Of a stretch of 58,665 bases of DNA, positions 50,616-58,602 are shown one piece after another. The stretch lies in NCBI RefSeq assembly GCF_001976065.1, contig NZ_MNAH01000009.1, positions 1 through 58,665 of the forward strand, written 5' to 3'. The stretch is from Pseudomonas putida (GTDB lineage: Bacteria; Pseudomonadota; Gammaproteobacteria; Pseudomonadales; Pseudomonadaceae). Numbering within the stretch: position 1 is the first letter of the stretch; every line of letters begins with the position of its first letter. Position numbers and translations under genes: made by a program. The notes beneath the pieces are model-generated. The model had not been told where the DNA came from and did not search any database. It worked only from the letters and a program-made list of their open reading frames with translations.

Positions 50616-52196
50616 ATGCAATTTTCCGGATACAACTTCATTGCCGGCCAGCGCAGTGCCCTGGGCGACACCCTGGTCTACAGCATCGACGCCGACACTG
50701 GCGAACGTCTGCCTGGCGCTTTCCATCAGGCCACCCTGGCGGAAGTCGATACCGCGGTGGCGGCCGCGAGCGCAGCTTTTGCCTCGTTTCGCACGCTGCC
50801 GGCAGTACGCCGCGCCGAATTCCTTGAGGCCATTGCCGATGAACTCGACGCGCTGGGCGAGGATTTCATCGCCCTGACCTGTCAGGAGACGGCGCTGCCG
50901 AGCGCGCGGATCCAGGGTGAGCGCGGGCGTACCAGTGGCCAGATGCGCTTGTTTGCCCAAGTGCTGCGTCGTGGTGATTTTTATGGCGCACGCATCGACC
51001 AGGCGCTGCCGGCACGCAACCCTTTGCCGCGTCCGGACCTGCGCCAGTACCGCATCGGCGTCGGCCCGGTGGCGGTATTCGGCGCCAGCAACTTCCCCCT
51101 GGCGTTCTCCACGGCGGGAGGCGATACCGCCGCCGCCCTGGCCGCTGGTTGCCCGGTGGTGTTCAAGGCCCACAGCGGGCACATGGCCACCGCCGAGCGG
51201 GTCGCCGAGGCGCTGATTCGGGCGGCCGAGCGCACGGGCATGCCGGCCGGCGTGTTCAACATGATCTTCGGTGCCGGCGTCGGCGAGGCGCTGGTCAAGC
51301 ATCCGGGTATCCAGGCAGTGGGCTTTACCGGCTCGCTCAAGGGTGGCCGCGCCCTGTGTGACATGGCGGCCGCCAGGCCGCAACCGATCCCGGTGTTCGC
51401 CGAGATGTCGAGCATCAATCCGGTGCTGGTGCTGCCCCAGGCCCTGGCCAACCGCAGCGCGGCAATGGCCCGGGAGCTGACCGCCTCGGTGGTGCAGGGC
51501 TGTGGCCAGTTCTGCACCAACCCCGGGCTGGTGCTGGGTATTCGCTCACCGGCGTTCAGCAGCTTCATCGAGCAACTGACCGGGCACATGGCCGAACAGG
51601 CCCCGCAGACCATGCTCAATCCAGGCACCCTGAACAGTTACGGCAAAGGCCTGCAGGCGTTGCGGTCGCACCCTGGGATCAAACATTTGAGCGGCCTGTC
51701 GCAAGCGGGCAACCAGGCGCAGCCGCAACTGTTCGAGGCCGATATCAGCTTGCTGCTGGATCAGGATGAATTGCTCCAGGAGGAGGTGTTCGGCCCTTGC
51801 ACGGTGGTCGTCCAGGCCGCGGACAAGGCTGAATTGATGCGCGCTGTCGCTGCCTTGCGCGGCCAGCTCACCGCCACGCTGCTGGCCGACGACGATGATC
51901 TCGCTGCCTTCGGTGAATTGTTCGGCGCGCTGGAAATGAAGGTCGGCCGGGTGCTGCTCAACGGTTACCCGACCGGTGTCGAGGTGTGCGACGCCATGGT
52001 CCACGGCGGGCCTTACCCGGCCACCTCCGATGCCCGCGGCACGTCGGTCGGCACCCTGGCGATCGATCGATTCCTGCGCCCGGTGTGTTACCAGAACGTA
52101 CCCGATGCATTGCTCCCCGATGCCTTGAAAAACGCCAACCCGCTGGGCCTGCAACGCCTGGTCGATGGCAAGCACACCACAGCGGCGTTGAATTGA
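50616..52196 (+). CDS. 2,5-dioxovalerate (alpha-ketoglutarate semialdehyde) dehydrogenase
   Basis: A 526-residue NADP-type aldehyde dehydrogenase. Cofactor region VFGASNFPLAFSTAGGDTAA, GFTGSLKGGRALCD; catalytic Glu in VFAEMSSINPVLVLP and Cys in GCGQFCTNPGLVLG. This set of motifs matches KGSA dehydrogenase, which turns 2,5-dioxovalerate from galactarate/glucarate breakdown to 2-oxoglutarate. It follows garD by 34 bases. The final residues GLQRLVDGKHTTAALN are typical. Confidence 0.88.
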   Translation: MQFSGYNFIAGQRSALGDTLVYSIDADTGERLPGAFHQATLAEVDTAVAAASAAFASFRTLPAVRRAEFLEAIADELDALGEDFIALTCQETALPSARIQGERGRTSGQMRLFAQVLRRGDFYGARIDQALPARNPLPRPDLRQYRIGVGPVAVFGASNFPLAFSTAGGDTAAALAAGCPVVFKAHSGHMATAERVAEALIRAAERTGMPAGVFNMIFGAGVGEALVKHPGIQAVGFTGSLKGGRALCDMAAARPQPIPVFAEMSSINPVLVLPQALANRSAAMARELTASVVQGCGQFCTNPGLVLGIRSPAFSSFIEQLTGHMAEQAPQTMLNPGTLNSYGKGLQALRSHPGIKHLSGLSQAGNQAQPQLFEADISLLLDQDELLQEEVFGPCTVVVQAADKAELMRAVAALRGQLTATLLADDDDLAAFGELFGALEMKVGRVLLNGYPTGVEVCDAMVHGGPYPATSDARGTSVGTLAIDRFLRPVCYQNVPDALLPDALKNANPLGLQRLVDGKHTTAALN

Positions 52197-52212
52197 TCAG
52201 GGAGCAGCATCT

Positions 52213-53268
52213 ATGACTGAAGCTAAACGCTACGCCGCGCCAACGCTGACCGCGTTCGTCGAGCAACTGTTCGAAAAAGCCGGAGCCGATGCCGAGGTCG
52301 CCCAGGTGGTGACCCGGGTGCTGCTCGAAGGGGAATTGCTGGGCCATCGCACTCACGGCCTCAACCTGGTCAGCCGCTATATCGGCGGCATGCTCAGCGG
52401 GCAAGTCAAGGCCAGGGCCGAGAACCTCGAACGGGTGTCCGACAGCGGTATTTCCAGCCTGTTCGACGGTCACTACGTGCTCGGTCCCTACTGTGTCAGC
52501 CGTGCGCTGGACAGCGCGGCCAAGGGCGCCACGGAGCAGGGCATCGGTATCGCCGTGGTGCGCCGTGCCGCGCACATCGGTTGCCTGGCTGCTTACCTCA
52601 AGCCCTACACCGACCGTGGCCTCGTCGCCATGGTGTATTCCTCGGACCCGTCGGTCGGGCTGGTGTGCGCCCACGGCGGGATCGACCCGATCTACACGCC
52701 GAACCCGATTGCCGCCGGTATCCCGACCCGGGGCGCGCCGATCCTGCTGGATGTGAGCATGTCAACCGTGACCCTGGCGCTGGTCGGCCAGTGTCGCGAC
52801 GCCGGCAGCCCACTGCCGCACCCGGTGCTGATGAGCAACGAAGGCCGGGTGAGCGACGCCCCGGCCGATTTTTTCAGCACCCCGCCGGGCAGCATCCTCC
52901 CCTTGGGTGGACAGGCCTTCGGGCACAAGGGTTTTGCCCTGGCGATCCTGGTCGAGGCCCTGACCTCGGGCCTCGCCGGTCACGGGCGCAAGGACGGCCC
53001 GGAGCAGTGGGGCGCCTCGGCCACGACCGTGGTGATCGACCCACGCTTCTTCGGCGGGCTTGATGCGTTCACTGACGAAACCTCGTTCCTCAGCAAGTTG
53101 ATTTTGGGCAGTCGAGCGGTCGACCCCGAGCGCCCGGTGCGCCTGCCGGGCCAGGCGGGCCTGAAGCTGCGTGAGCAGGCCTTGGACGAAGGCCTGAGCC
53201 TGTCGCAGAAGGTGGTGGACGAGCTCAACCAGACGGCCGCGCAGTTGCAACTGCCGGCGCTTACCTGA
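52213..53268 (+). CDS. Ldh-family (malate/lactate dehydrogenase-like) oxidoreductase
   Basis: A 351-residue NAD(P)-dependent oxidoreductase of the YlbC/YiaK type: LLGHRTHGLNLVSRYI with the catalytic His, GIGIAVVRRAAHIGCLAAYL, NPIAAGIPTRGAPILLDVSM and LPLGGQAFGHKGFALAILVE. These enzymes reduce 2-keto acids or imines. In this operon it may act on a keto-acid intermediate. It is 16 bases after the dehydrogenase gene. Confidence 0.87.
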   Translation: MTEAKRYAAPTLTAFVEQLFEKAGADAEVAQVVTRVLLEGELLGHRTHGLNLVSRYIGGMLSGQVKARAENLERVSDSGISSLFDGHYVLGPYCVSRALDSAAKGATEQGIGIAVVRRAAHIGCLAAYLKPYTDRGLVAMVYSSDPSVGLVCAHGGIDPIYTPNPIAAGIPTRGAPILLDVSMSTVTLALVGQCRDAGSPLPHPVLMSNEGRVSDAPADFFSTPPGSILPLGGQAFGHKGFALAILVEALTSGLAGHGRKDGPEQWGASATTVVIDPRFFGGLDAFTDETSFLSKLILGSRAVDPERPVRLPGQAGLKLREQALDEGLSLSQKVVDELNQTAAQLQLPALT

Positions 53269-53274
53269 TTCCCT

Positions 53275-53376
53275 CTGTAGGAGCGAGCTTGCTCGCGAAG
53301 GTTGTTAACGATGACGCGTGCATTCTGAATAAACGCGTCGTGCTCAAGTGTTTCGCGAGCAAGCTCGCTTCTACAT
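53275..53376. repeat. Inverted REP pair
   Basis: tgtaggagcgagcttgctcg (53275-) and cgagcaagctcgcttctaca (to 53376) face each other about 50 bases apart between the Ldh gene and the transporter gene. It is the gagc..gctc type again, with end sequence tgtagga instead of tgtggga. Confidence 0.85.
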
Positions 53377-53406
53377 CGCTTCAATAACAATAATAAAGGC
53401 CATCAG

Positions 53407-54723
53407 ATGAACCCACTGAAGAAGTATCAACGCATCACCGTTGTCTTCCTGCTATTGATCGGCATGGTCAACTACCTGGACCGTAGTGCGCTGTCTATCG
53501 CCAACACCTCGATCCAGAAGGACATGATGATCAGCCCCTCGCAAATGGGCATCCTGTTGTCGGCGTTCTCCATCGCCTACGCGTTTGCGCAGTTGCCAAT
53601 GGGCCTGATCATCGATCGGTTGGGCAGCAAGATCGCCCTGGGCGCCTCGCTGCTGGCCTGGTCGGTGGCGCAGTCGACTTTTGGCATGGTCAACAGCTTT
53701 GCCGGCTTCATGGGCCTGCGCGTGTTGCTGGGAATTGGCGAAGCACCGATGTTTCCCTCGGCGGCCAAGGCCCTGTCCGAATGGTTCGATGCCAATGAGC
53801 GCGGGACCCCGACGGGCATCGTCTGGTCGTCGACCTGCCTTGGCCCATGCCTGGCGCCACCGTTGCTGACGCTGTTCATGGTCAACTTCGGCTGGCGCGG
53901 CATGTTCATCATTACCGGGGCGATCGGAATCGTCCTGGGCGTGTGCTGGTTGGCCTTCTACAAGAGCAAGGCGCAATACCTGGCCGAGCTGGCGGCTGAA
54001 GGCAAGCCGTTACCCACCGAGAAACAGACCCGCGTGCAGGCAGTCGATGCGCAGGCACCGAAGGTCTCCTACTTCGCCGGCTGGCTCGACCTGTTCAAAC
54101 ACCGCAGTACCTGGGGTGCGGTCCTGGGCTTCATGGGCGTGATCTACATGCTGTGGCTGCACCTGACCTGGTTGCCCGGTTACTTCGAGCGCGAGCATGG
54201 CATGAACCTGTACAAGACCGCGTGGCTGGTGTCGCTGGCCTATGGTTTTGGCGCGGTCGGCACCATCGTTGCCGGGCGCTTCTGTGACATGCTGGTGCGC
54301 CGTGGCATGAGCATCCTGGCCAGCCGCAAGTTCGGCGTGATCACGGGGCTGGTACTGGCGGCGCTGTTCACCTTGCCGCTGTCGATTGTCACGGGCCTGA
54401 CCGGTTGCATCATCCTGCTGTGCCTGGCGCTGTTCAGCATCAACATGGCCAGCGCCACGGCCTGGATGATCGTCAACACGATCGTCGACAGCCGCCGGGT
54501 GGCCTCGTTCGGTTCGATCCAGAACTTCGGCGGCTACATCGCCGGCTCCGTCGCGCCGATCGTCACCGGCTTCAGCATCCAGTACTCGGGATCGTTCAAC
54601 ACAGCGTTCATGATCAGTGCGGTGGTGGCGCTGTGTTCGGCCCTGGCGTACTTCCTGCTGCTCAATGCGCCGATCGGCAGTGCAGAGCCCGCGGCGGACC
54701 ACCTTGCAGCGGTCACCGAGTAG
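53407..54723 (+). CDS. MFS sugar-acid transporter (ACS family)
   Basis: A 438-residue, 12-helix major facilitator of the anion:cation symporter group that includes GudP/GarP. Motifs: MVNYLDRSALSIANTSIQKD, SIAYAFAQLPMGLIIDRLGS, GIGEAPMFPSAAKALSEWF and TPTGIVWSSTCLGPCLAP. It would import galactarate, glucarate or a similar acid for the enzymes upstream. The REP pair separates it from the Ldh gene. Its 3' end overlaps the converging gene by 11 bases. Confidence 0.9.
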   Translation: MNPLKKYQRITVVFLLLIGMVNYLDRSALSIANTSIQKDMMISPSQMGILLSAFSIAYAFAQLPMGLIIDRLGSKIALGASLLAWSVAQSTFGMVNSFAGFMGLRVLLGIGEAPMFPSAAKALSEWFDANERGTPTGIVWSSTCLGPCLAPPLLTLFMVNFGWRGMFIITGAIGIVLGVCWLAFYKSKAQYLAELAAEGKPLPTEKQTRVQAVDAQAPKVSYFAGWLDLFKHRSTWGAVLGFMGVIYMLWLHLTWLPGYFEREHGMNLYKTAWLVSLAYGFGAVGTIVAGRFCDMLVRRGMSILASRKFGVITGLVLAALFTLPLSIVTGLTGCIILLCLALFSINMASATAWMIVNTIVDSRRVASFGSIQNFGGYIAGSVAPIVTGFSIQYSGSFNTAFMISAVVALCSALAYFLLLNAPIGSAEPAADHLAAVTE

Positions 54724-55156
54724 GCGGCCGCAAGCGCTCACGCCGTCCACGACGGCTGAGCGCATACAGGCATCCACCCAGCAACAACGAGGCGCATACC
54801 GCAGCCAGCAGGGAAGGTCTGCGCTCGTTGTCGCGCCGGCCACCCGCTGGCGAAGGTGAATCCAGCGGGGCGTTGAATCGGACCTTGTTGAGTTTCAGGC
54901 GAGCGCCATCAGCCAGAACCAGCGTCAGGTCTTCGATGCGCCCAGCGAGCCGATCCGGGAATACCGGTTCGCCCGTGGGATCAAGTTCGTCATAAAAAAA
55001 TTGCTGACCTTCCAGCCACCCGACAGCGGTCATCAGTTCGGGTCCCAGGTAATACTTGCCGTCGAGAAAGAAGCCGGGGAAATGTCGTGTGCGTTCAAGG
55101 CTCTCGACGGTGTAGCGCTCGCCTGGCTTCATACCGGTCAATGAGTCGATCATCAT
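54713..55156 (-). CDS. Hypothetical tail-anchored membrane protein
   Basis: A 147-residue protein: soluble N-terminal region with ERYTVESLERTRHFPGFFLD, GKYYLGPELMTAVGWLEGQQ, a linker with PSPAGGRRDNERR, and one membrane helix (about 115-133) with a basic C-terminus (SRRGRRERLRPPTR). No family is recognised. The basic tail after the helix suggests an inner-membrane tail anchor. The start at 55156 is weakly supported; the next ATG (55153) is equally possible. It overlaps the MFS gene 3' end. Confidence 0.6.
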   Translation of the reverse strand: MMIDSLTGMKPGERYTVESLERTRHFPGFFLDGKYYLGPELMTAVGWLEGQQFFYDELDPTGEPVFPDRLAGRIEDLTLVLADGARLKLNKVRFNAPLDSPSPAGGRRDNERRPSLLAAVCASLLLGGCLYALSRRGRRERLRPPTR

Positions 55157-55250
55157 GCCATCCTCGGGTTCGCTGGTGTTGCGATAGAGGCTGGGCTGTT
55201 GTCAATGTTCCATCGGGATGACAGAAAGCCGAAACCGCAGTGCGCCTTGT

Positions 55251-55808
55251 TCATCCACCGCTGACTTTCCAGTGTTTGACGTCATCGGCAAACATCATCT
55301 GCTTCATTTCATGGGCAATGCCATAGGCCAGGGATTCGTGGGCCGCGATGACTTTTTCTTCCGCCGAAAGGCAATGGAATATATCCAGCTTGGTCTCGGC
55401 GTCGGCCGTTTCGAGGGTGAAGATCTGCACGTAGCGCGCCAGGTCGTTGTCCAGGCTCGACAGGTATTCACGCAGGCGCTGGTGGTCCACCGATTTCTGG
55501 CTGAAGTACCAGTTCATCGGGTGAATCAGGAAGCGTGAGTGGGGCGAGGTGATACGCCGGCCGGCCGCCAGGAACATGATGATGCCCATGGACTCGATGT
55601 TGCCCGCGTTGATCGCGCAGAGCGGTACCGGCAAAGACTTGAGGAAGGTATAGAGGGTGAAGCCAAAGTTGGTGCTACCCCCGCTCGTGGACAGGTTGAG
55701 CAGCAACGAGGTGGCGCCCTGGTCGATGGCTTCCAGACAACAGTCGCGGAAGCGCTCGGTGGTGCCCTGATCGATCTGGCAGTGAAAATGCACGATGTGT
55801 TCAGTCAT
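55251..55808 (-). CDS. ClpP-like serine protease family protein
   Basis: A 185-residue ClpP/crotonase-fold protein. ATSLLLNLSTSGGSTNFGFT (ClpP-type NSPGG position reads STSGG), NIESMGIIMFLAAGRRI with the presumed catalytic Ser, and HSRFLIHPMNWYF with the His. The arrangement is that of ClpP-like proteins, but the N-terminal axial loop and several hydrophobic-pocket residues differ. It is alone, with no ClpX/ClpA partner. It may be a divergent protease or a regulator of it. Confidence 0.75.
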   Translation of the reverse strand: MTEHIVHFHCQIDQGTTERFRDCCLEAIDQGATSLLLNLSTSGGSTNFGFTLYTFLKSLPVPLCAINAGNIESMGIIMFLAAGRRITSPHSRFLIHPMNWYFSQKSVDHQRLREYLSSLDNDLARYVQIFTLETADAETKLDIFHCLSAEEKVIAAHESLAYGIAHEMKQMMFADDVKHWKVSGG

Positions 55809-56061
55809 CGATTGACCACCTGGGTATGAGGCATGGAGGACACATCAAGTCTAGTTAACATCGAGGGATTGGTCTGGATACCTTCGCAAAACGCCCCAGC
55901 ATCAGGCCCTGGCCGTCCATCGTCTGCGCGGGTTTTTAATGGAACCAAACAGCCGGATCCACTCGTCGCGAGCGCTGTAATTCCTTTCAAACTTTCTGTT
56001 TTACCCGTCCTCCGACGTATACGAGCCCACGCTCGTACCAACGATGCAGAGGTGAATAGAA

Positions 56062-56427
56062 ATGGCCAATACAGGAAATAAAAATCCCGGCAATCTTTCC
56101 ACTGATCGGGACAAGGCGGCTGATGCCGGCAAAAAAGGCGGTCAGGCTTCTGGCGGACAAGCATCGCGTGACAGCGATCGCATGGCCGGAGGCGGGCAGG
56201 GAACCAACCGCGGAGGCGAATGGGCCGACGACAAGGAAAACATGAACAAACCAGGCCAAAAAGGTGGCCAGGCTTCAGGCGGGCAACAGTCCAACAGGGC
56301 TGACCAATCGTCCACCGGCGGGCAAGGCAGCGGACGCGGCGGCAACACTGCCGATGACCGCGACAAGTCCACTGGAATGGGACGCAAGGATGATGATATG
56401 AGCGGAGGCGGGGGACGCAAGTCCTGA
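56062..56427 (+). CDS. KGG-repeat stress protein
   Basis: A 121-residue, highly hydrophilic, low-complexity protein. Two copies of a unit of about 38 residues, beginning KKGGQASGGQ and QKGGQASGGQ and each ending near a DDKEN/DDRDK acidic patch, make up most of it. The KGG motif defines the YciG/ConA-like general stress family of pseudomonads and enterics. It is predicted intrinsically disordered. AGAGGTG lies before the ATG. A strong hairpin follows. Confidence 0.87.
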   Translation: MANTGNKNPGNLSTDRDKAADAGKKGGQASGGQASRDSDRMAGGGQGTNRGGEWADDKENMNKPGQKGGQASGGQQSNRADQSSTGGQGSGRGGNTADDRDKSTGMGRKDDDMSGGGGRKS

Positions 56428-56440
56428 TACCGTCTGACCA

Positions 56441-56466
56441 TCAAGCCCCGACTCCTCGGGGCTTGA
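56441..56466. terminator. Hairpin terminator after the KGG gene
   Basis: TCAAGCCCCG and CGGGGCTTGA are perfect 10-base arms with a six-base loop. T-run is short (ttcgtt), so it may serve both the KGG gene and the converging gene at 56513. Confidence 0.75.
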
Positions 56467-56512
56467 TTCGTTATGCTGGACGAACCACGTGCCCGGGTAA
56501 CCGTCAGGGTGA

Positions 56513-56803
56513 TCACGTGATTTGCACAATGACCGGACCTTCCGTCACGATCGGCGGCTGCGCGCGGATGTCCGATGCATTGTTCTGAATCCACTCCCGC
56601 GCCACTTTCAAGCTCGCATCGCTGCCGGCCTTGTCCGTGCAGACAGTCACCGCCGTACCGCCATCACCGGTATTGAGCAGCGTGTAGCTGACCAGGCCAG
56701 GCACTTGTCGCAGGGCCGCTTCAACGTCGGTCCTGCGTTCTTCCAAACGTTCGAAAAGCTGCTTTGCGCCGCTACCCAGATAGGTTCTTATCACCGCGTA
56801 CAT
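56513..56803 (-). CDS. Small antibiotic-biosynthesis-monooxygenase-fold-like protein
   Basis: A 96-residue protein starting MYAVIRTYLGSGAKQLFERL, followed by QVPGLVSYTLLNTGDGGTAV and VAREWIQNN. The order (strand, helix, PGxxxYxLL strand, GGxAV strand, helix) resembles a single ferredoxin-like dimeric alpha+beta barrel module. Function unknown. CAGGAGA precedes the ATG at 56803. The longer frame (MRLQETT) is not needed. Confidence 0.65.
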   Translation of the reverse strand: MYAVIRTYLGSGAKQLFERLEERRTDVEAALRQVPGLVSYTLLNTGDGGTAVTVCTDKAGSDASLKVAREWIQNNASDIRAQPPIVTEGPVIVQIT

Positions 56804-57182
56804 GGTCGTCTCCTGCAGGCGCACCCTGGTGACGCCTGCCCGGATCCGCAGTTGGTCGCAATCACCCAGGTTTCAATGCACCCCGATTCATTAAGCTTAG
56901 CCACAGGCCGGAGACAGGCGAAAGGCAACGACCATCGGGCGTGAGACGCAGCAGTCTGATTCAGCTGGGTGAAACCCTGCACTGTTCAGTCATCCACCGA
57001 TTAGTCGATACTTGAAGCCCCCCTTAGCTATTGGCTCGTCCAGATGGATCAGGTTTCTTTCACTTTTCTCCGATACCCCTCCGGACCCTCGGACCTGGCG
57101 CGAGATGTACAAGGTTAAACAGCAGCGAAACCGTCAACGGCTGTAGGAATGCCGAGTCAGGCGTATCAGATGGAGGAGTGTA
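56804..57182. other. 379-base intergenic region without recognised gene
   Basis: It lies between divergent genes. Short frames are present but have arbitrary composition. The part 57050-57110 is rich in CTCCGGACC-type sequence and might form a hairpin. The ribosome site for the downstream gene, GGAGGAG, is at 57172-57178. I see nothing else firm. Confidence 0.6.
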
Positions 57183-57737
57183 ATGACCACAATCGATGTG
57201 AAATCCCGATTCGAAGCGAAGCTTATCCGTCCGGCAAAGCCGGGTGATGATAGGTCATGGGTGTACGTCGTACTGCCAAGAGAGGCGAGTGAACGGCTTC
57301 CGAGGCGAGGCAGGACGACCGTTGAAGGCACAATCGACGGGCACCCTTTCCAGGCAACCCTTGAGCCGGATGGTCAGCTGAGTCATTGGCTGCGGGTAAG
57401 CAGAGCGTTACTCGAAGCCGCGGGCGCGGCCCCTGGGGACATCGTCACACTGGAACTGGCCCCGGTGAAGAAGGAGCCCGAGCCTGACATCCCGGCAGAC
57501 TTGCAGGAAGCACTGGCTGCCACCCCCGAGGCGCATAAAGTCTGGAACACTGCAACGACCCTCGCACGAGTCGACTGGATCCACTGGATTACTTCAGCCA
57601 AGCAACTCAAGACACGCGCCAAACGAATTGGCGATGCCTGCGATATGCTCGCATCCGGCAAAAAGCACGTTTGCTGTTTCGACCCGTCCGGCTACTACAG
57701 CAAGGCCTTCCGTGCGCCCGAGGCGGAAGATTTTTAA
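57183..57737 (+). CDS. YdeI/OmpD-associated (DUF1905) family protein
   Basis: A 184-residue protein with a DUF1905 domain in the first half (SRFEAKLIRPAKPGDDRSWV, GRTTVEGTIDGHPFQATLEP, LRVSRALLEAAGAAPGDIV) and an OmdA-like helical domain in the second (IPADLQEALAATPEAHKVW, WIHWITSAKQLKTRAKRIGD). The family has been linked to antimicrobial peptide and bacteriocin tolerance, but the mechanism is unknown. Ribosome site GGAGGAG is directly upstream. The final part (CCFDPSGYYSKAF) is typical. Confidence 0.82.
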   Translation: MTTIDVKSRFEAKLIRPAKPGDDRSWVYVVLPREASERLPRRGRTTVEGTIDGHPFQATLEPDGQLSHWLRVSRALLEAAGAAPGDIVTLELAPVKKEPEPDIPADLQEALAATPEAHKVWNTATTLARVDWIHWITSAKQLKTRAKRIGDACDMLASGKKHVCCFDPSGYYSKAFRAPEAEDF

Positions 57738-57858
57738 ATGGCACAGCAGGTTGAATGCGCCTGACAATGCGTCCAGATCGTTCGCTTCGTGCATTGGGAA
57801 TGGCCGGCCTCTGCGTGATACGAATTCGGCCGAGGGGCAAGCCCCGCGTACGTCTGGA

Positions 57859-58440
57859 CTACGTGAGCGCAAGCCGCTCCAGCGCATAATCCTTGCCTGC
57901 CAGGGTCAGTTCATAAATGGTGGTGCCAAACGTGCCCCGTGTCACTTTTTGCCGCACCAGTCCCTTGACCTGGAGTTGCTTCAGGCCGGTTTCAACTTCT
58001 GCCGTGCTGAGTGAGACAAGTTTGCAAACCGAGTTCAGGTTGGCAATTTTCCTGAAGTTCGCATGATAGGCCAAGGCTTCCATCAGCAGCGTCTGGTCAT
58101 CGGTCAGTTGTGGAAACTGGGGGTTGTTCTTTTTGTAAATTTTTCGCTCGATCTCGTGAAGCTCAACGTAAGCGCCGTCAGTGATGCGGGCGTAGTAGAT
58201 CGCCACAGACAGCGTGCCGATCAGAATCGCGATAATCATCAGCAGCGACCAGTTTGGCATGGGCGTTTGCAGCCCAAGCCAATCCGCAAAACCTGACAGC
58301 CAGACCTTGGTATCTGCCAACAACGTCAGGTCAAATTGGCTGTCGAGCAGCTTCATGACCGCCCAGGTGACGAGGAGAATTCCAGCCGGGTACGCCATGA
58401 CCTTGAAGGTGAGCGAGGAAGGCTTGCCTGGTGTTGCCAT
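57859..58440 (-). CDS. Membrane protein with C-terminal winged-helix-like domain, unknown
   Basis: A 193-residue protein. Two hydrophobic segments (about 14-30, FKVMAYPAGILLVTWAVMKL, and 64-83, SLLMIIAILIGTLSVAIYYA), then a soluble region with NNPQFPQLTDDQTLLMEALA, LVSLSTAEVETGLKQLQVKG and VTRGTFGTTIYELTLAGKDY, which reads like a winged helix (helix, helix, strands with a Gly-Thr turn). It may link the membrane to DNA or protein binding. The start at 58440 is the best in-frame methionine before the first helix; 58479 is possible. Confidence 0.6.
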   Translation of the reverse strand: MATPGKPSSLTFKVMAYPAGILLVTWAVMKLLDSQFDLTLLADTKVWLSGFADWLGLQTPMPNWSLLMIIAILIGTLSVAIYYARITDGAYVELHEIERKIYKKNNPQFPQLTDDQTLLMEALAYHANFRKIANLNSVCKLVSLSTAEVETGLKQLQVKGLVRQKVTRGTFGTTIYELTLAGKDYALERLALT

Positions 58441-58516
58441 GCTACGGGTCTCAAGTGCAGAAACAGGTTTTATCAGCATAGCTTGGAAAATTGGGCATCC
58501 AGCCCCGGAAGACGCC

Positions 58517-58580
58517 CTCGCTGGCGGCAAGCCCCGACAGGTATTGCACGATCTGTAGGAGCTGGCTTGCCAGCGAAAGC
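58517..58580. repeat. REP-like inverted pair, ggcttgcc type
   Basis: tcgctggcggcaagcccc (58517-58534) faces ctgtaggagctggcttgcca (58553-). The second copy is almost the same as the element at 34.1 kb. It lies just before the aldehyde dehydrogenase end. Confidence 0.7.
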
Positions 58581-58602
58581 CGTTACGCGGTGTCGCGCCA
58601 GG

